Positions 26,637 through 34,920 of a stretch of DNA of 64,000 bases are shown here, piece after piece. How positions within the stretch are numbered: the stretch's first letter is position 1; each line of letters begins with the position of its first letter. This DNA is from Streptomyces aidingensis (lineage in GTDB: Bacteria > Actinomycetota > Actinomycetes > Streptomycetales > Streptomycetaceae), in NCBI RefSeq assembly GCF_900112355.1, contig NZ_FOLM01000001.1:541276-605275 (forward strand). Reading direction: 5' to 3'. Position numbers and translations under genes: made by a program. The notes beneath the pieces are model-generated. The model searched no databases. It was given only the letters and a program-made list of their open reading frames with translations, and had not been told where the DNA came from.

Positions 26637-28979
26637 ATGGGGCGGGTGACAGCACCAGCGCCACCTCCTTCCGGATTCCGTCCCGCCGACACCGGCGCCG
26701 ACGCGGTGCTCGAAGGGCTCGACCCCGAGCAGCGCGAGGTCGCCACCACGCTGCGCGGCCCGGTCTGTGTGCTGGCCGGCGCCGGCACCGGCAAGACCAG
26801 GGCGATCACCCACCGCATCGCCTACGGCGTGCGCAGCGGGGTGCTGCCGCCCGCCGGTGTGCTCGCCGTCACCTTCACCAACCGGGCCGCCGGGGAGATG
26901 CGCGGCCGGCTGCGTGCCCTGGGCGCGGAGGGCGTCCAGGCCCGTACCTTCCACTCCGCGGCCCTGCGCCAGCTCCAGTTCTTCTGGCCCCGGGCGGTCG
27001 GCGGTGAGCCGCCCCGGGTGCTGGAGCGCAAGGTGCAGCTGGTGGCGGAGGCCGCGGCGCGCAGCCGCATCCGGCTGGACCGTCCCGAGCTGCGCGATGT
27101 CACCGGCGAGATCGAATGGGCCAAGCTGACCCAGACGGTGCCGGAGGACTACCCGGCCGCCCTGGTGAAGGCGGGCCGCGAGGCGCCCCGCGACCCGGCC
27201 GAGACGGCCCGCGTCTACGCCGCCTACGAGCAGCTCAAGCGGGACCGCGACGCCATGGACTTCGAGGACGTGCTGCTGCTCACCGTCGGCATCCTCCAGG
27301 ACCGGCCGGACATCGCGGACACCGTCCGCCGCCAGTACCGGCACTTCGTGGTGGACGAGTACCAGGACGTCAGCCCGCTCCAGCAGCGGCTGCTGGAGCT
27401 GTGGCTCGGGGAGCGGGATTCGCTCTGCGTGGTGGGGGACGCCGGCCAGACGATCTACTCCTTCACCGGCGCCACCCCGGACTTCCTGCTCGACTTCCGC
27501 ACCCGCCACCCCGGCGCCACGGTGGTCAAGCTGGTCCGGGACTACCGCTCCACCCCGCAGGTGGTGCGGCTCGCCAACGGGCTGCTGGCGCAGGCCGGGG
27601 GGCGGGCCGCGGAGCACCGGCTGGAGCTGGTCTCCCAGCGCCCGCCCGGTCCGGAGCCGGTCTTCACCGAGCACCGGGACGAACCGGCCGAGGCCGAGGC
27701 CACCGCCGCCGCCGTGCGCGACCTGGTCCGGGCCGGCACCCCGGCCGGCCAGATCGCCATCCTCTACCGGGTCAACGCCCAGTCCGGAATCTATGAGCAG
27801 GCGCTGGCCGACGCCGGGGTGCCCTATCAGATGAAGGGCGCGGAGAGGTTCTTCGACCGGGCCGAGGTCCGGCAGGCCGGGCTGGCGCTGCGCGGCGCCG
27901 CCCGGGCCGGCGGCGCCAATGACGCCGCCCTGGAGGGTGCCGTGACCCTGCCGGAGCAGGTGGGCGCGGTGCTGGGCACCCAGGGCTGGACCCCGCAGCC
28001 GCCGTCCGGCACCGGCGCGGTGCGGGACCGCTGGGAGTCGCTGCGCGCCCTGGTGCGGCTCGCCGAGGACTTCGCCGCCGCCCGGCCGGAGGCCGGTCTG
28101 GCGGAGTTCCACGCCGAGCTGGAGGAGCGCGCCCGGGTGCAGCACGCCCCGGCGGTGGACGGCGTCACGCTGGCCTCCCTGCACGCCGCCAAGGGCCTGG
28201 AGTGGGACGCGGTCTTCCTGGTCGGGCTGACCGACGGGATGCTGCCCATCACCCACGCCAGGACCCCGGAGCAGATCGAGGAGGAGCGCCGGCTGCTCTA
28301 TGTCGGCGTCACCCGGGCCCGGAAGTATCTGACGCTCTCCTGGGCGCTGGCCCGCTCCCCGGGCGGCCGGGCGAGCCGCCGCCCCAGCCGGTTCCTGGAC
28401 GGGCTGCGGCCCGGCTCGGGCGCCGCGCGGGGCCGCGGGCCGGGAGGCGGCGGCGGGATCGAGCGGGGGAGCGGCCCGGCCTCCGGCCGCCGGCGGCAGC
28501 GGGAACCGGCGCGGTGCCGGGTGTGCGGCAGCAGCCTGACCGAGGCGGCCGGGATCAAGCTGCGCCGCTGCGCGGACTGCCCCGCCACCATGGACGAGGA
28601 GCTGTACGAGCGGCTGCGCGGCTGGCGGCTGGAGCGCGCCCGGGAGCTGGGCCGGCCGGCCTACGCGGTCTTCACCGATGTCACGCTGACCGCGATCGCC
28701 GAGGACGTGCCCTCCGCCACCGAGGAGCTGGCCCGCATTCCCGGTGTGGGTCCGCACAAGCTGCGCCAGTTCGGCGAGGAGGTGCTGGCCCTGTGCGCCG
28801 GCCGGGAACTCCCCGCCGGTGACGGGGAGAAGGCCGCGGCGGGGGACGGCACCGCCGCCGGCCCGGAGCCCGGCCGGGACGGCGGGCCGGAATCTCCGGC
28901 CGGGGCGGGCCCGGAGCCCGATCCCTTCGACGGTTTCTGGGAGGAGCCGGAAGGTGTCCCGCCCGAGGCCGCCGGCTGA
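26637..28979 (+). CDS. uvrD2: ATP-dependent DNA helicase UvrD2
   Basis: A 780-residue superfamily 1A helicase. Motifs are AGAGTGKT (near residue 47), VVDEYQDVSPLQ (near 240), VVGDAGQTIYSFTGA, LHAAKGLEWDAVFLVG and YVGVTRARKYL. The helicase core is followed by a tetracysteine motif (CRVCGSS...RRCADC, first Cys near 627) and an HRDC domain (~650-725, ARIPGVGPHKLRQFGEE). That arrangement defines UvrD2 and is needed in mycobacteria for duplex unwinding. An acidic Pro/Gly-rich tail ends the protein. I chose ATG 26637, eight bases after GGAAGG; the frame extends to 26556 and a GTG lies at 26646. The wblC promoter begins about 45 bases after the stop. Confidence 0.93.
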   Translation: MGRVTAPAPPPSGFRPADTGADAVLEGLDPEQREVATTLRGPVCVLAGAGTGKTRAITHRIAYGVRSGVLPPAGVLAVTFTNRAAGEMRGRLRALGAEGVQARTFHSAALRQLQFFWPRAVGGEPPRVLERKVQLVAEAAARSRIRLDRPELRDVTGEIEWAKLTQTVPEDYPAALVKAGREAPRDPAETARVYAAYEQLKRDRDAMDFEDVLLLTVGILQDRPDIADTVRRQYRHFVVDEYQDVSPLQQRLLELWLGERDSLCVVGDAGQTIYSFTGATPDFLLDFRTRHPGATVVKLVRDYRSTPQVVRLANGLLAQAGGRAAEHRLELVSQRPPGPEPVFTEHRDEPAEAEATAAAVRDLVRAGTPAGQIAILYRVNAQSGIYEQALADAGVPYQMKGAERFFDRAEVRQAGLALRGAARAGGANDAALEGAVTLPEQVGAVLGTQGWTPQPPSGTGAVRDRWESLRALVRLAEDFAAARPEAGLAEFHAELEERARVQHAPAVDGVTLASLHAAKGLEWDAVFLVGLTDGMLPITHARTPEQIEEERRLLYVGVTRARKYLTLSWALARSPGGRASRRPSRFLDGLRPGSGAARGRGPGGGGGIERGSGPASGRRRQREPARCRVCGSSLTEAAGIKLRRCADCPATMDEELYERLRGWRLERARELGRPAYAVFTDVTLTAIAEDVPSATEELARIPGVGPHKLRQFGEEVLALCAGRELPAGDGEKAAAGDGTAAGPEPGRDGGPESPAGAGPEPDPFDGFWEEPEGVPPEAAG

Positions 28980-29022
28980 GCGGTCCGGAACCGGTGGCCG
29001 GCGCTCCGGAAAATTCCCCGGT

Positions 29023-29059
29023 AAATAGTTTGCGCGCACGACGGAGATGCGCATAGCGT
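29023..29059 (+). promoter_or_regulatory. Candidate WblC-type autoregulated promoter
   Basis: An A/T-rich block (AAATA, 29023-29027) abuts a -35-like TTTGCG/TTGCGC (29029-29035). A -10-like CATAGC (29052-29057) follows at 16-17 bp spacing. An AT-rich element just upstream of the -35 is the hallmark of WhiB7/WblC-activated sigma-HrdB promoters, where the AT-hook of WblC binds. It stands out in this GC-rich context and points at the wblC leader. Confidence 0.6.
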
Positions 29060-29187
29060 GCTGCCCACGGCCGGGGGCAGGGTTCCCCTTCCTCCCCAGC
29101 CGTGCTGTACTGAAGTGCGCAACTTCCTGACCCCCGGGCCGAAGTGCCGGAGCAAGGTCACCGAGTCGCCGAGAGGAGGCGAGCCCC

Positions 29188-29535
29188 GTGTCCAACCTGA
29201 CGAACATCACCGTGCAGGCGCAGCCGAAACTGGCCGACGGCCATGGAGTGCTTTCGTCCTGCCTGCCCGGCGCTCGCCTTGCCACCGGTCTCGGTGTGTC
29301 CGAGGGCGTTGCCGTGCGTCGTTCCGTCGCCCCGGTGCGTGAGCGCATCGTCGAGCGGATCGCCGCACGACCGGCCCAGGCACCTGCGGTAGCAGCGGTG
29401 ATGGCGGCGGATGCCGTCGGCTATGACGCCGCCGTGGCCCATGGTGCCGGCAGCCAGCTCTTTGGACGGCAGAAGACGCAGCTCGCTTCGATGTGGGCCC
29501 TCCGCGGGCTCAATCCCTGGAGTGATCCAGCCTGA
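29188..29535 (+). CDS. Leader (upstream) ORF of wblC
   Basis: A 115-codon ORF starting at GTG 29188 with a strong GAGAGGAGG ribosome site at 29173-29181. It ends 26 bases before the attenuator hairpin. The peptide has no domain I recognise; it is Ala/Val/Arg-rich in the middle and ends LRGLNPWSDPA. Sizable translated upstream ORFs are known in Streptomyces wblC leaders, where ribosome progress controls formation of the downstream terminator. The distance, the ribosome site and the hairpin fit that model, so the act of translation, not the peptide, is probably what matters. A free-standing protein function cannot be excluded. Confidence 0.7.
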   Translation: MSNLTNITVQAQPKLADGHGVLSSCLPGARLATGLGVSEGVAVRRSVAPVRERIVERIAARPAQAPAVAAVMAADAVGYDAAVAHGAGSQLFGRQKTQLASMWALRGLNPWSDPA

Positions 29536-29561
29536 TCAGGCGATCAGGTCGGCACCTTCCA

Positions 29562-29602
29562 GGGCCGCGGAACCCCATCGGGATCCGCGGCCCTTCGGTT
29601 TT
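29562..29602 (+). terminator. wblC leader attenuator hairpin
   Basis: A 10-bp perfect stem (29562-29571 with 29584-29593) with a short inner CCC/GGG extension is followed by TTCGGTTTT. It is one of the few hairpins in the window with a genuine U-tract. TCCGCGG at 29501-29507, inside the leader ORF, is complementary to the 5' arm (CCGCGGA, 29565-29571) and could form an antiterminator when ribosomes stall upstream. Confidence 0.75.
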
Positions 29603-29690
29603 CCCGGTACGCCCGGGACCCGGAGAAACCGCCGGGGCAAGGGCTACCGACACCGAAACGACCGACACGACGAGACGAGGACTCACCACC

Positions 29691-30038
29691 GTGCGACTCG
29701 CATCCACGCCCTCATCGCCCGACCTGAACTCACCACCTGATCCGGAGACTTCCGTGTCCTTCACGCTCAACGAGCTCGACGAGGCCATCGACCGCCTCGA
29801 CACCGGCGTGCCCTGCCGTTCCTACGACCCCGAGGTGTTCTTCGCCGAGTCCCCCGAGGACGTCGAGTACGCCAAGTCCCTCTGCCAGACCTGCCCGCTG
29901 CGCGAGCCGTGCCTCGCGGGCGCCAAGGAGCGGCGTGAGCCGTGGGGCGTCTGGGGCGGCGAACTGTTCGTCCAGGGCGTTGTGGTGCCCCGCAAGCGTC
30001 CGCGTGGCCGTCCTCGCAAGAACCCGGTCACGGCATGA
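29691..30038 (+). CDS. wblC: WhiB-family redox transcription factor WblC/WhiB7
   Basis: A 115-residue iron-sulfur WhiB protein that partners the principal sigma factor and switches on intrinsic resistance to ribosome-targeting antibiotics. It has four cluster cysteines (CRSYDPEVFF, then CQTCPLREPC), the turn GVWGG (in EPWGVWGGELF) and the C-terminal AT-hook RPRGRPRKN, the combination specific to WhiB7/WblC. GTG 29691 has GAGG ten bases upstream. GTG 29754, with GGAG seven bases upstream, would give a 94-residue protein close to the mycobacterial length, so the start is unsettled. The stop overlaps the next start as ATGA. It is regulated by its own promoter and by the leader attenuator. Confidence 0.95.
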   Translation: MRLASTPSSPDLNSPPDPETSVSFTLNELDEAIDRLDTGVPCRSYDPEVFFAESPEDVEYAKSLCQTCPLREPCLAGAKERREPWGVWGGELFVQGVVVPRKRPRGRPRKNPVTA

Positions 30039-30397
30039 ACGTCGGGACGATCGGCCGGCCGGCACCGCACGGCCCGGTCACACGGAGAACCGGCACGGCC
30101 AGGACAGCCACGGCAGCCAGAACCGCCACCGACCCCGCCGCCACACCGATGAGCACTTTCCCCGACGCGCCCGAGGCGCGCCACACGCAGAACGAGGTCC
30201 GCAAGATGGTACTCATGCCAGAAGCCATGGCTCGCTCCCGGATGGCGGAGCGAGCCAGGGAAGCCGAATCCCAACGACTCGCCTACCAGTTGAGTCTGGC
30301 GGCGCGCCTGGAGCGCCGCTCGCGCCGCCTGCAGCGGCGTGCCGAACGCGCCTCCCGCCGGGCCCGCCGGGCCCTGGCGCTGGCGGTCATGCAGTAA
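30035..30397 (+). CDS. Small basic coiled-coil protein coupled to wblC (unknown function)
   Basis: A 120-residue protein if it starts at ATG 30035, which overlaps the wblC stop (ATGA). ATG 30149 would give an 82-residue form without the Thr/Ala-rich N-terminus. The conserved-looking part is EVRKMVLMPEAMARSRMAER followed by a long Arg/Ala/Leu helix (RLERRSRRLQRRAERASRRA), strongly basic and probably a coiled coil or nucleic-acid contact. I do not recognise a family. Translational coupling to wblC means it would be made during antibiotic stress. It is followed by a strong hairpin. Confidence 0.7.
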   Translation: MNVGTIGRPAPHGPVTRRTGTARTATAARTATDPAATPMSTFPDAPEARHTQNEVRKMVLMPEAMARSRMAERAREAESQRLAYQLSLAARLERRSRRLQRRAERASRRARRALALAVMQ

Positions 30398-30404
30398 GCG
30401 GCGC

Positions 30405-30443
30405 GGCGGGGGCGCCGGGCGGATCAAGCCCGGCGCCCCCGCC
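30405..30443 (+). terminator. Hairpin ending the wblC transcription unit
   Basis: A perfect 16-bp inverted repeat (30405-30420 with 30428-30443) with a 7-base loop starts eight bases after the stop of the wblC-coupled gene. Confidence 0.75.
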
Positions 30444-30622
30444 CTCCGGCGCTCCGGTGATCCCGGCGGGTGATCCGCCGGGAATGTCCGGAGAGCCGCT
30501 TGTCTGCTGTTTTCCGCAACTGCTCGCGCTTGTCGGTTTCATGCTGCCCGGGTGGGAGCGGTTCCGTGCCCATGTGGTCGAGGAGCAGGACTTTTCGCCC
30601 GGGCAAGGGGTAACTTCGGTAC

Positions 30623-31267
30623 GTGCCCGCCGACCCGCTGAACAGCACCGGCCCGCCACAGCACCTCACCACGGCGGGCGGGCCCCGGGTGGACGGAAGC
30701 CGCCCCGGCAAAGCGGGCACCGGCAAGGTCTGCGGCCCGGTGGAGGTGCGGCGCAGCGCCCGCCGCCGGCGCACCGTCTCCGCCTACCGGGACGGCAATC
30801 GCACCATCGTCCTCATTCCCGCCCGGATGTCGGCGGACGAGGAGGCCCGCTGGGTCTCCGTGATGCTGGACAAACTGGCCGCCCAGGAGAGCCGCCGCTT
30901 TCTGGACGACGACGCGCTGGCCGAGCGCGCCGCGGAACTCTCCCGGCGCTATCTGCGGGGTCGGGCCCGCCCGGCGAGCGTCCGCTGGGTGACCAATCAG
31001 GACGCCCGCTGGGGCTCCTGCACCCCGGCCGCCGGCAGCATCCGGCTCTCCCACCGGCTTCAGGGCATGCCCGAGTACGTCCTGGACTATGTGCTGCTGC
31101 ACGAGCTCGCCCATCTGCTGGTGCCCGGGCACGGCCCCGGCTTCTGGCGGCTGCTGGAGTGCTATCCGCGCACCGAACGGGCCCGCGGCTTCCTGGAGGG
31201 CGTGGTGGCCGCCGAACGCCTGCCGTATGTGCCCGGTGCCCGCGCCGAGCAGCAGCGCGGCGAGTAG
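30623..31267 (+). CDS. YgjP-like zinc metallopeptidase domain protein (DUF45/M48-related)
   Basis: A 214-residue protein. The zinc site HELAH is at residues 160-164 with the third ligand His170 in LLVPGHGPGFW, matching the YgjP/WLM pattern HExxH(x5)H..FW. Before it lies the family stretch WGSCTPAAGSIRLSHRL, which YgjP-type proteins share. The first 35 residues are low-complexity. GTG 30623 is supported by an AAGGGG site ten bases upstream. It is cytoplasmic, since there is no signal. The same neighbourhood (near whiB7 and UPF0182) is conserved in actinobacteria; the substrate is unknown. Confidence 0.85.
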   Translation: MPADPLNSTGPPQHLTTAGGPRVDGSRPGKAGTGKVCGPVEVRRSARRRRTVSAYRDGNRTIVLIPARMSADEEARWVSVMLDKLAAQESRRFLDDDALAERAAELSRRYLRGRARPASVRWVTNQDARWGSCTPAAGSIRLSHRLQGMPEYVLDYVLLHELAHLLVPGHGPGFWRLLECYPRTERARGFLEGVVAAERLPYVPGARAEQQRGE

Positions 31268-31280
31268 CGCGGACCCGGGC

Positions 31281-31883
31281 TCACAGCCGGGCGCGGGCGG
31301 CGGCGATCAGCCGCCGCACCGAGCCGTCCGCGACCTCCCCGGCCTCCCGGTAGCCGAACCAGCGCAGCGCCAGCGACTCCTCGCTGATCCGCTCCACCGC
31401 GTCCCGCGGCGCCAGCACCGCGTACTGCACATCCAGATGCCAGGCGCAGGGGGTGCGGTGCCGGTCCAGGGCCACCGGGCCGCCGGGCAGCAGCCGCAGC
31501 CCGGCGATCCCGGACTCCTCGCCGGCCTCGCGCAGCGCCGCCGAGGCCAGCGTGGTGTCCTCCCGCTCGCAGTGGCCGCCCATCTGGAGCCACTTGTGCA
31601 GCTTGCCGTGCAGGGTGAGCAGCACCCGCTCCCGCGCCGGGTCGATCACCAGCGCGCTGGCCGTGAGGTGCCCGGCCCGGCACTCGCGCCAGACGCCGTC
31701 CGGGTGGGCGGCCAGATGATCGCGGTAGGCGGCGCGCAGCGCCTCCTGCCCTTCGCCGGACGGCGGCGGGGACCAGGCGGCCAGCACCCGGTCCGCGTCC
31801 CGGTGCAACGCCGACCCCGCCGCGCCTGCCGCGCCCGCCGTCCCCGGGGCGGCGTCCGGATTCCCGGTGCGGTGCTCCCTCAC
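31281..31883 (-). CDS. NUDIX hydrolase
   Basis: A 200-residue protein with a central Nudix box (GGHCEREDTTLASAA, then LREAGEESGI), with one residue more than the classic spacing, as in a Streptomyces subgroup that has HLDVQYAV after it. The catalytic Glu pair (REAGEES) is intact. The N-terminal part (LRAAYRDHLAAHPDGVWRE) precedes a conserved AGHLTASALVID strand. GTG 31883 overlaps the stop of the DUF2342 gene as GTGA, so the two are cotranscribed. Substrate specificity cannot be read. It converges with the YgjP-like gene, 13 bases apart. Confidence 0.87.
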   Translation of the reverse strand: MREHRTGNPDAAPGTAGAAGAAGSALHRDADRVLAAWSPPPSGEGQEALRAAYRDHLAAHPDGVWRECRAGHLTASALVIDPARERVLLTLHGKLHKWLQMGGHCEREDTTLASAALREAGEESGIAGLRLLPGGPVALDRHRTPCAWHLDVQYAVLAPRDAVERISEESLALRWFGYREAGEVADGSVRRLIAAARARL

Positions 31884-33370
31884 GCGGGGCGGCCGTCTCC
31901 GCCCGCGGCGGGCCCCTCGGGTCCTTCCGGCTTCTCCCGGTCCGCCTGCCCGGCGTCCTTTCCGGTGTCCTCTCCGGCGTCCTTTCCGGTGTCCTCTCCG
32001 GTGTCCTTTCCGGTGTGCTTGTCCCCGCCGCCGGCGGCGGCGCCCAGGATGCGGTCCAGCTCCGCGAAGTCGGGATGCTCGCGGTGCACGAAGCCGTCCG
32101 GATCGTCCAGGTCCTCCGGGCCGGGCAGCATGTCCGGGTGGGACCACACCGCGTCCCGGCCCTCCGCGCCGCGCGCATCGGTGAGCGACGCCCACAGCCG
32201 GGCCGCGTCCCGCAGCCGACGGGGCCGCAGCTCCAGCCCGATCAGCGCCGCCAGGGTCTGCTCCGCCGGCCCGCCCGAGGCCCGCCGCCGGCGCAGCGTC
32301 TCGCGCAGCGCCGCCGCGGACGGCAGCCGGGAGCCGGCGGCGGCGTTCACCACCGTGTCCACCCAGCCCTCGACCAGCGCCAGCGCCGTCTCCAGCCGGG
32401 CCATGGCGGCCTTCTGCTCCGCTGTCTCGCCGGGCCGGAACATGCCCTGCTGAAGCTTTTCCTGAAGCTCCTCCGGCCGGCTGGGGTCGAGCTGGCCGAC
32501 CAGATCCTCCAGCTTGGCGGTGTCCACCTGGATGCCCCGGGCATAGGCCGCCACGGCCCCCAGCAGATGGCCGCGCAGCCACGGCACATGCTCGAACAGC
32601 CGCTGGTGGGCGGCCTCCCGCAGCGCCAGATAGAGCCGCACGTCCTCGGCCGGCACGCCCAGCCCCTCGCCCAGCGCGGCCATGTTCACCGGCAGCAGCG
32701 CCGCCTGTCCGGGCGGGCCCAGCGGCAGCCCGACGTCCGCCGAGCCCACCACCTCCCCGGCCAGGGCGCCCACCGCCTGCCCGATCTGGGTGCCGAACAT
32801 GGCGCCGCCCATCGACCGCATCACCCCGAGCAGCGGGCCGGCCATGGCCCGCATCTCCTCGGGCACGATCTCGCCCATGGCCCCGCCCACCCGCTCGGCG
32901 ATCGGGTCCACCAGCTGCTGCCAGACCGGCAGGGTGGCCTCCACCCACTCGGCGCGGCTCCAGGCCACCGCCGTGCGCACGCCCGAGGGCAGCGAGGTGG
33001 CCTCGTCCAGCCAGTGGTCGGCCAGCCGCAGCGCCTCCGCCACCTGGGTGCGTTCCGGGCCGGTGACGCTGGCGTCGCGGCTGCCGCCCGGCGCGCCCTG
33101 CGCCACCGTCTGCCGGGCGATGTTGCGGGCCAGCTCCCAGTTCACCGGGCCGCCCTCGTGCGAGAGCATCTGCCCGAGCTGCTGGAAGGCCGCGCCCAGG
33201 TCCTGCGGGTTGAAGCCGAGTGCGCCGGCGGCGCCGCCCGGGCCGAAGGGGCCGAACAGCGCGCCCAGCGGATTCTGGGACGGATCGGGGCCGCCCTCGC
33301 CCTTCTTCTTGCCGGATTCACCGTCTTCCGGTTCCTCCGGGAGGCCGAATCCGAACGGTGTCTCACTCAC
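31880..33370 (-). CDS. DUF2342 family (putative zinc-dependent metallopeptidase-like) protein
   Basis: A 496-residue soluble protein. It has a Gly/Pro/Lys-rich N-terminal linker, then the family core: NWELARNIARQTVAQ, ALRLADHWLDEAT, MFGTQIGQAVGALAGEV and LREAAHQRLFEHVPWLR. The last contains the EAAH/EH arrangement proposed as a metal site, not a classic HExxH. GTG 33370 with GAGGA just upstream is the natural start; the open frame continues to 33571 without a ribosome site. The C-terminus carries a run of (G-K/E-D-T/A) repeats encoded by five 12-bp DNA repeats (about 31952-32011). Homologues lie near the PDZ-Lon and UPF0182 genes in mycobacteria (Rv3195 type). Its activity is unproven. Confidence 0.85.
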   Translation of the reverse strand: MSETPFGFGLPEEPEDGESGKKKGEGGPDPSQNPLGALFGPFGPGGAAGALGFNPQDLGAAFQQLGQMLSHEGGPVNWELARNIARQTVAQGAPGGSRDASVTGPERTQVAEALRLADHWLDEATSLPSGVRTAVAWSRAEWVEATLPVWQQLVDPIAERVGGAMGEIVPEEMRAMAGPLLGVMRSMGGAMFGTQIGQAVGALAGEVVGSADVGLPLGPPGQAALLPVNMAALGEGLGVPAEDVRLYLALREAAHQRLFEHVPWLRGHLLGAVAAYARGIQVDTAKLEDLVGQLDPSRPEELQEKLQQGMFRPGETAEQKAAMARLETALALVEGWVDTVVNAAAGSRLPSAAALRETLRRRRASGGPAEQTLAALIGLELRPRRLRDAARLWASLTDARGAEGRDAVWSHPDMLPGPEDLDDPDGFVHREHPDFAELDRILGAAAGGGDKHTGKDTGEDTGKDAGEDTGKDAGQADREKPEGPEGPAAGGDGRPA

Positions 33371-33743
33371 GGGAATCCTCGGATCTGTGTCGTCGACGTG
33401 TGGAAGCGGTTGAACCGGGCGGGACGCGGGCGGACGGTCCGGGCGGGCCGTACTCCACGGGTGCCGGGCGGCCCGGCGGGACCGCGGACACCTCCGGACG
33501 AGCAGCGGTGGACGACACGGTACGCCGCCGTCCGGCGGCGCCTCGCTCACCCGCCGCCGCCCCGGCCGCACTGCTCCGGCCAGGGGCCGGAACGCCGCGT
33601 TCCCGGGCCTTGGACCTCCAGCCTAGACACTCTCGGGCAGGATGGTCCGGGCCCGTCATCGCTTCCTCCATGGCGTCGCCCATGGTGTACGCCAGGTGTA
33701 CGCCATGATCCGCTGTACCCGGAACAACCACTGGAGAGGTCCT
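33371..33743. promoter_or_regulatory. Divergent intergenic region with a tandem 11-bp repeat
   Basis: A 373-base gap separates the divergent DUF2342 and epimerase genes. No gene is supported in it. GGTGTACGCCA occurs twice with no spacer at 33684-33694 and 33695-33705, and TGTAC recurs at 33714-33718. Head-to-tail spacing of about one helical turn suggests a regulator site. The rest is GC-rich with no clear promoter. Confidence 0.4.
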
Positions 33744-34856
33744 GTGAGTTCCCCCGAGAGCCCCGTTCGCGCAGCGCGAAACGGCGCCGCGGCCCCGCTG
33801 ACCGTCGCCGTCACCGGTGCCGCCGGCGGCATCGGCGCGCTGTTCACCGAACGCCTGAAGGACCTCCCGGACGTGCGGCGGGTGCTGGCGCTGGACGAGC
33901 GGCTCGGCGAGACCGACGGCGTGGAGTGGCACACCCTGGACATCCGCGATCCGGCGCTGGCCGACCGGCTGCGCGGGGACGGCCGCCCGGTGGACGTGGT
34001 GGTCCACCTCGCGCTGGACCTCAGCCTGGAGGCCGATCCGGCCGCCCGCAGCGCCTACAACGTGCGCGGCACCCAGACGGTGCTCACCGCCGCCGCGGCG
34101 GCCGGGGTGCGCCGGGTGGTGCTGTGCACCTCGGCCATGGTCTACGGCGCGCTGCCGGACAACGACGTGCCGCTGTCCGAGGACGCCGAGCTGCGCGCCA
34201 CCGCCGAGGCGAGCTGCGTCGGGGATCTGCTGGAGATCGAGCGGCTGGCCGAGCGCGCGCCGCGCGCCCACCCCGGCCTCCAGGTCGGGGTGCTGCGCCC
34301 GGCGGTGCTGGTGGGCGGCGGCGCGGACACCGCCATGACCCGCTACTTCGAGTCGCCGCGGCTGCTGGTGGTGGCCGGCTCCCGGCCGCGCTGGCAGTTC
34401 TGCCATGTGGAGGACCTGGTCTCGGCGCTGGAGCACGCGGTGCTGGGGCGGCTGGACGGCCCGGCCGCGGTGGGCTGCGACGGCTGGCTGGAACAGGAGG
34501 AGGTGGAGGAGCTGTCCGGCATCCGCCGGATGGAGCTGCCCGCGGCCGTGGCGCTGGGCGCGGCGGCCCGGCTGCACCGGCTGGGCCTGACCCCCTCCCC
34601 GGCCGGTGACCTGGCGTACACCATGCACCCGTGGGTGGTGAGCGGCAGCCGGCTGCACGAGGCGGGCTGGCGTCCGCGCTGGAGCAACGAGGAGGCGCTG
34701 AGCGCGCTGCTGGCCCAGACCGCGGGGCGGCACACCGTGGCCGGGCGGCGGCTGGGCCGCAAGGACGCGGCCACCACGCTGGGCGCGGCCGGCGCCACGG
34801 TGGCCCTGGTCGGCACCGCCGCGCTGGTGCGGCGCGCCCGCCGGCGCCGCCGCTAG
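33744..34856 (+). CDS. NAD-dependent epimerase/dehydratase with C-terminal TM segment
   Basis: A 370-residue extended-SDR protein. The nucleotide loop TGAAGGIG lies near residues 21-28, followed by VDVVVHLALDLS and CTSAMVYGALPDN at the usual SDR strand positions. The catalytic YxxxK is not obvious: the expected Tyr region reads ATAEASCVGDLLEIERL, so it may bind NAD(P) without standard epimerase chemistry. A hydrophobic segment (TLGAAGATVALVGTAALV) followed by an Arg-rich tail near the C-terminus could anchor it to the membrane. GTG 33744 has GGAGAGG five to ten bases upstream; the frame is open to 33642. moaE follows after 64 bases. Confidence 0.82.
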   Translation: MSSPESPVRAARNGAAAPLTVAVTGAAGGIGALFTERLKDLPDVRRVLALDERLGETDGVEWHTLDIRDPALADRLRGDGRPVDVVVHLALDLSLEADPAARSAYNVRGTQTVLTAAAAAGVRRVVLCTSAMVYGALPDNDVPLSEDAELRATAEASCVGDLLEIERLAERAPRAHPGLQVGVLRPAVLVGGGADTAMTRYFESPRLLVVAGSRPRWQFCHVEDLVSALEHAVLGRLDGPAAVGCDGWLEQEEVEELSGIRRMELPAAVALGAAARLHRLGLTPSPAGDLAYTMHPWVVSGSRLHEAGWRPRWSNEEALSALLAQTAGRHTVAGRRLGRKDAATTLGAAGATVALVGTAALVRRARRRRR

Positions 34857-34920
34857 GCCCCGCCGGGCCCGCGGGGGGCGCGGTTCGGGGTTGTCGGTGG
34901 GATGAGGGAGCATGGGGGGC

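Noticed and set aside
26160..29348. A single 1062-residue minus-strand protein ending in mycoredoxin
   Set aside because: Only the last 80 residues form a recognisable protein with its own start at 26402; the rest is antisense to uvrD2.
34857..34920. Molybdenum-cofactor riboswitch before moaE
   Set aside because: The gap is only 64 bases, too short, and shows no conserved multi-stem structure.
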